DNA from: Candidatus Eiseniibacteriota bacterium
GTDB lineage: Bacteria > Eisenbacteria > RBG-16-71-46
Length of the DNA: 8,042 nt
Reading direction: 5' to 3'
Assembly (NCBI GenBank): GCA_903921835.1
Contig: CAIXRL010000651.1
Location: 1-8,042 of the forward strand
Part shown: piece after piece, positions 7,176 to 8,042 of the stretch
Numbering within the stretch: the first letter of the stretch is position 1
Layout of the letters: each line of letters begins with the position of its first letter
Notes under the pieces: model-generated
Told to the model about the DNA's origin: nothing
Databases searched by the model: none
The model's input: only the letters and a program-made list of their open reading frames with translations
Translations under genes and position numbers: made by a program

Positions 7176-7811
7176 ACCTACGACTCCCCGGGCACGAGCG
7201 GAAACGTCCTTGGGCTGTTCACTCCCGGGGGCGCGATCCGCATCGGCACGGACGCCCCCGCGGACCTGCACCTGGATGCATTCGTGCTCGCGACGAGCCC
7301 CGTGAACGGCGAGTTCACGGTCGACTCGTGGGACTCTGGCCTGCCGCGTGGGACCCTCCATGTGCGCGGTGGCGTCGTGGAGAACTTCTTCGGGCCATTC
7401 TGCTCCTTCGACGGATCGGGCACTCTTCAGTCCGGGTATGCTCGCGAGTTGCGGCACGACGCTCGCGGGCTGGTACCACCCTGCTACCCATTCGTTGCCC
7501 GAGCCCAGGCAGGCGTGGAGTCCAAACCCCAACCACCTCCGTCCCTGCAGCTCGAGCGACCGTTCCCAACTCCGTCCAGCGGGTTGATACGCATTCGCTA
7601 TGTCCTTCCCCGGGACGAAGCCGTGCGCCTGGAGGCCCTCGATATCCTGGGCCGCCGGATCGCAACGCTTGTCGACGACAGGCAGTGCGCGGGCAGTCAC
7701 GAAGCAACCTGGGAAGGGGCAAGCGCGCGTCGCGTTCGCCCCGGTCTCTATCTGCTGCGGATCGTGGCCGGGGGTGAGGTTGCCGTCCAACGCGTCCTGC
7801 GCCTGCAGTGA
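7173..7811 (+). CDS. C-terminal fragment of a surface/secreted protein: DUF4900-like region plus FlgD/T9SS-type tail
   Basis: The 212-residue frame starts within a domain. Residues 1-107 (TYDSPGTSGNVLGLF, DAFVLAT, DSWDSGLPRGTLHVRGGVV, then GYARELRHDARGLVPPCYP) resemble the end of DUF4900-type proteins, which are long envelope or pilin-like proteins; I recall this family from its pattern and have not searched it. After a Pro-rich hinge (119-124), residues 127-212 have the pattern of FlgD-like Ig / type IX sorting tails: RPFPTPSSGLIRIRY, LDILGRRIATLVD, AGSHEATWEG, PGLYLLRIVAGG. No signal peptide and no Shine-Dalgarno precede the ATG, and the frame is open only to 7155, so the 5' portion, including any export signal, is missing. 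I regard it as a gene remnant, probably not translated. Intact homologues would be exported and surface-anchored if the host has a type IX system. Confidence 0.7.
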   Translation: MTYDSPGTSGNVLGLFTPGGAIRIGTDAPADLHLDAFVLATSPVNGEFTVDSWDSGLPRGTLHVRGGVVENFFGPFCSFDGSGTLQSGYARELRHDARGLVPPCYPFVARAQAGVESKPQPPPSLQLERPFPTPSSGLIRIRYVLPRDEAVRLEALDILGRRIATLVDDRQCAGSHEATWEGASARRVRPGLYLLRIVAGGEVAVQRVLRLQ

Positions 7812-7992
7812 TATGGAACGTCCACGGGTCGGCGCGATAGTCGCGGGCCGTGGTGAACCACGACGAGAGCGCCAGTCGCAGGACCGTGTTGCGGAAGAAG
7901 CGTCGGCGCCGATCCCGGGTCCCAGCCCGGATCATTCATGAACCGCCAGCCGAGAGTGCGAGATGCGCGTCAGCCGCAAGAAGATCGGCCGG

Positions 7993-8020
7993 CCGGACCC
8001 ACCTTCGGTGGGTACCCCGG
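7993..8020. repeat. GC-rich hairpin
   Basis: ACCCACC (7997-8003) and GGTGGGT (8007-8013) form a perfect 7-base-pair stem around TTC. Flanking CCGG at 7993-7996 and 8017-8020 can extend it across a 3-base bulge. No T-tract follows, so a standard intrinsic terminator is not supported. It could be an extragenic palindrome or a structured RNA element. Confidence 0.5.
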
Positions 8021-8023
8021 AAC

Positions 8024-8038
8024 CGTGTTGTCAACACG
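8024..8038. repeat. Perfect dyad CGTGTTG-T-CAACACG
   Basis: Seven bases on each side of one central T are exactly complementary. The spacing is too tight for an RNA hairpin, so a dimeric DNA-binding protein site is the more natural reading. The neighbouring gene is outside the window, and I cannot assign a regulator. Confidence 0.45.
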
Positions 8039-8042
8039 ATGA

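Noticed and set aside
6343..7176. Plus-strand 277-codon frame opposite the integrase
   Set aside because: Antisense shadow: the minus strand carries all six tyrosine recombinase active-site residues in order.
7993..8013. Intrinsic terminator for the 7173-7811 frame
   Set aside because: The stem is good but no run of T follows, and it lies about 180 bases past the stop.
7159..8042. Second copy of the tRNA-Glu 3' end as the far att site
   Set aside because: I looked for GTTCGAATC, TTGGGGACGCCA and close variants to the right of the integrase and found none.
1..8042. CRISPR array, insertion sequence or toxin-antitoxin/defence cassette
   Set aside because: No regularly spaced repeats with unique spacers, no transposase and no small paired toxin-like genes are visible; the only mobile-element protein is the truncated integrase.

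Overview
The window is GC-rich bacterial DNA holding four protein-coding regions that I can recognise as genes or gene remnants, one tRNA gene, and the scar of a mobile element. I read the source as a Gram-negative bacterium. The reasons are a secreted multidomain protease, a SPOR-domain protein that needs periplasmic peptidoglycan, and a C-terminal tail of the type IX secretion / FlgD-like kind. GC-rich DNA plus such tails would fit a lineage of the FCB superphylum, for example Candidatus Eisenbacteria. That placement is inference from protein style, not from a marker gene.

Layout. Positions 1-3043 (minus strand) are one continuous frame of 1014 codons running off the left edge. It encodes a secreted subtilisin-like (S8) protease with an intact Asp-His-Ser triad, an FG-GAP/VCBS-like beta-propeller and a fibronectin-III-like domain. 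A 234-base divergent intergenic region follows. Then pyrE (3278-3832, plus strand), orotate phosphoribosyltransferase, and 127 bases later a 728-residue ExeA/DamX-like protein (3960-6146, plus strand): AAA ATPase, membrane segment, Ala/Pro/Lys repeat linker and terminal SPOR domain. An intact tRNA-Glu(TTC) with encoded CCA lies at 6279-6354.

The right end is accessory. A tyrosine recombinase (6298-7158, minus strand) points at the tRNA, and its last 18 codons plus stop are the antisense strand of the tRNA. Its catalytic domain keeps all six expected residues, but the DNA-binding N-terminal domain is missing. The homology stops at about 7160. Starting at about 7170 on the other strand is the C-terminal end of a surface protein (7173-7811; DUF4900-like region plus sorting-type tail), which has lost its own 5' part. 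The two 5'-truncated genes meet head to head within about 20 bases, which suggests a deletion that removed the body of a tRNA-Glu-integrated element, or else an assembly join. The last 230 bases hold no gene I recognise, only two inverted repeats.

The genes do not form one pathway: pyrE is housekeeping, the AAA-SPOR protein is envelope biology, the protease and the tail fragment are secreted proteins, and the integrase is a mobile-element relic. I did not find a convincing new defence or metabolic system. The most informative places are the tRNA/integrase overlap, the truncation junction, and the AAA-TM-SPOR architecture.
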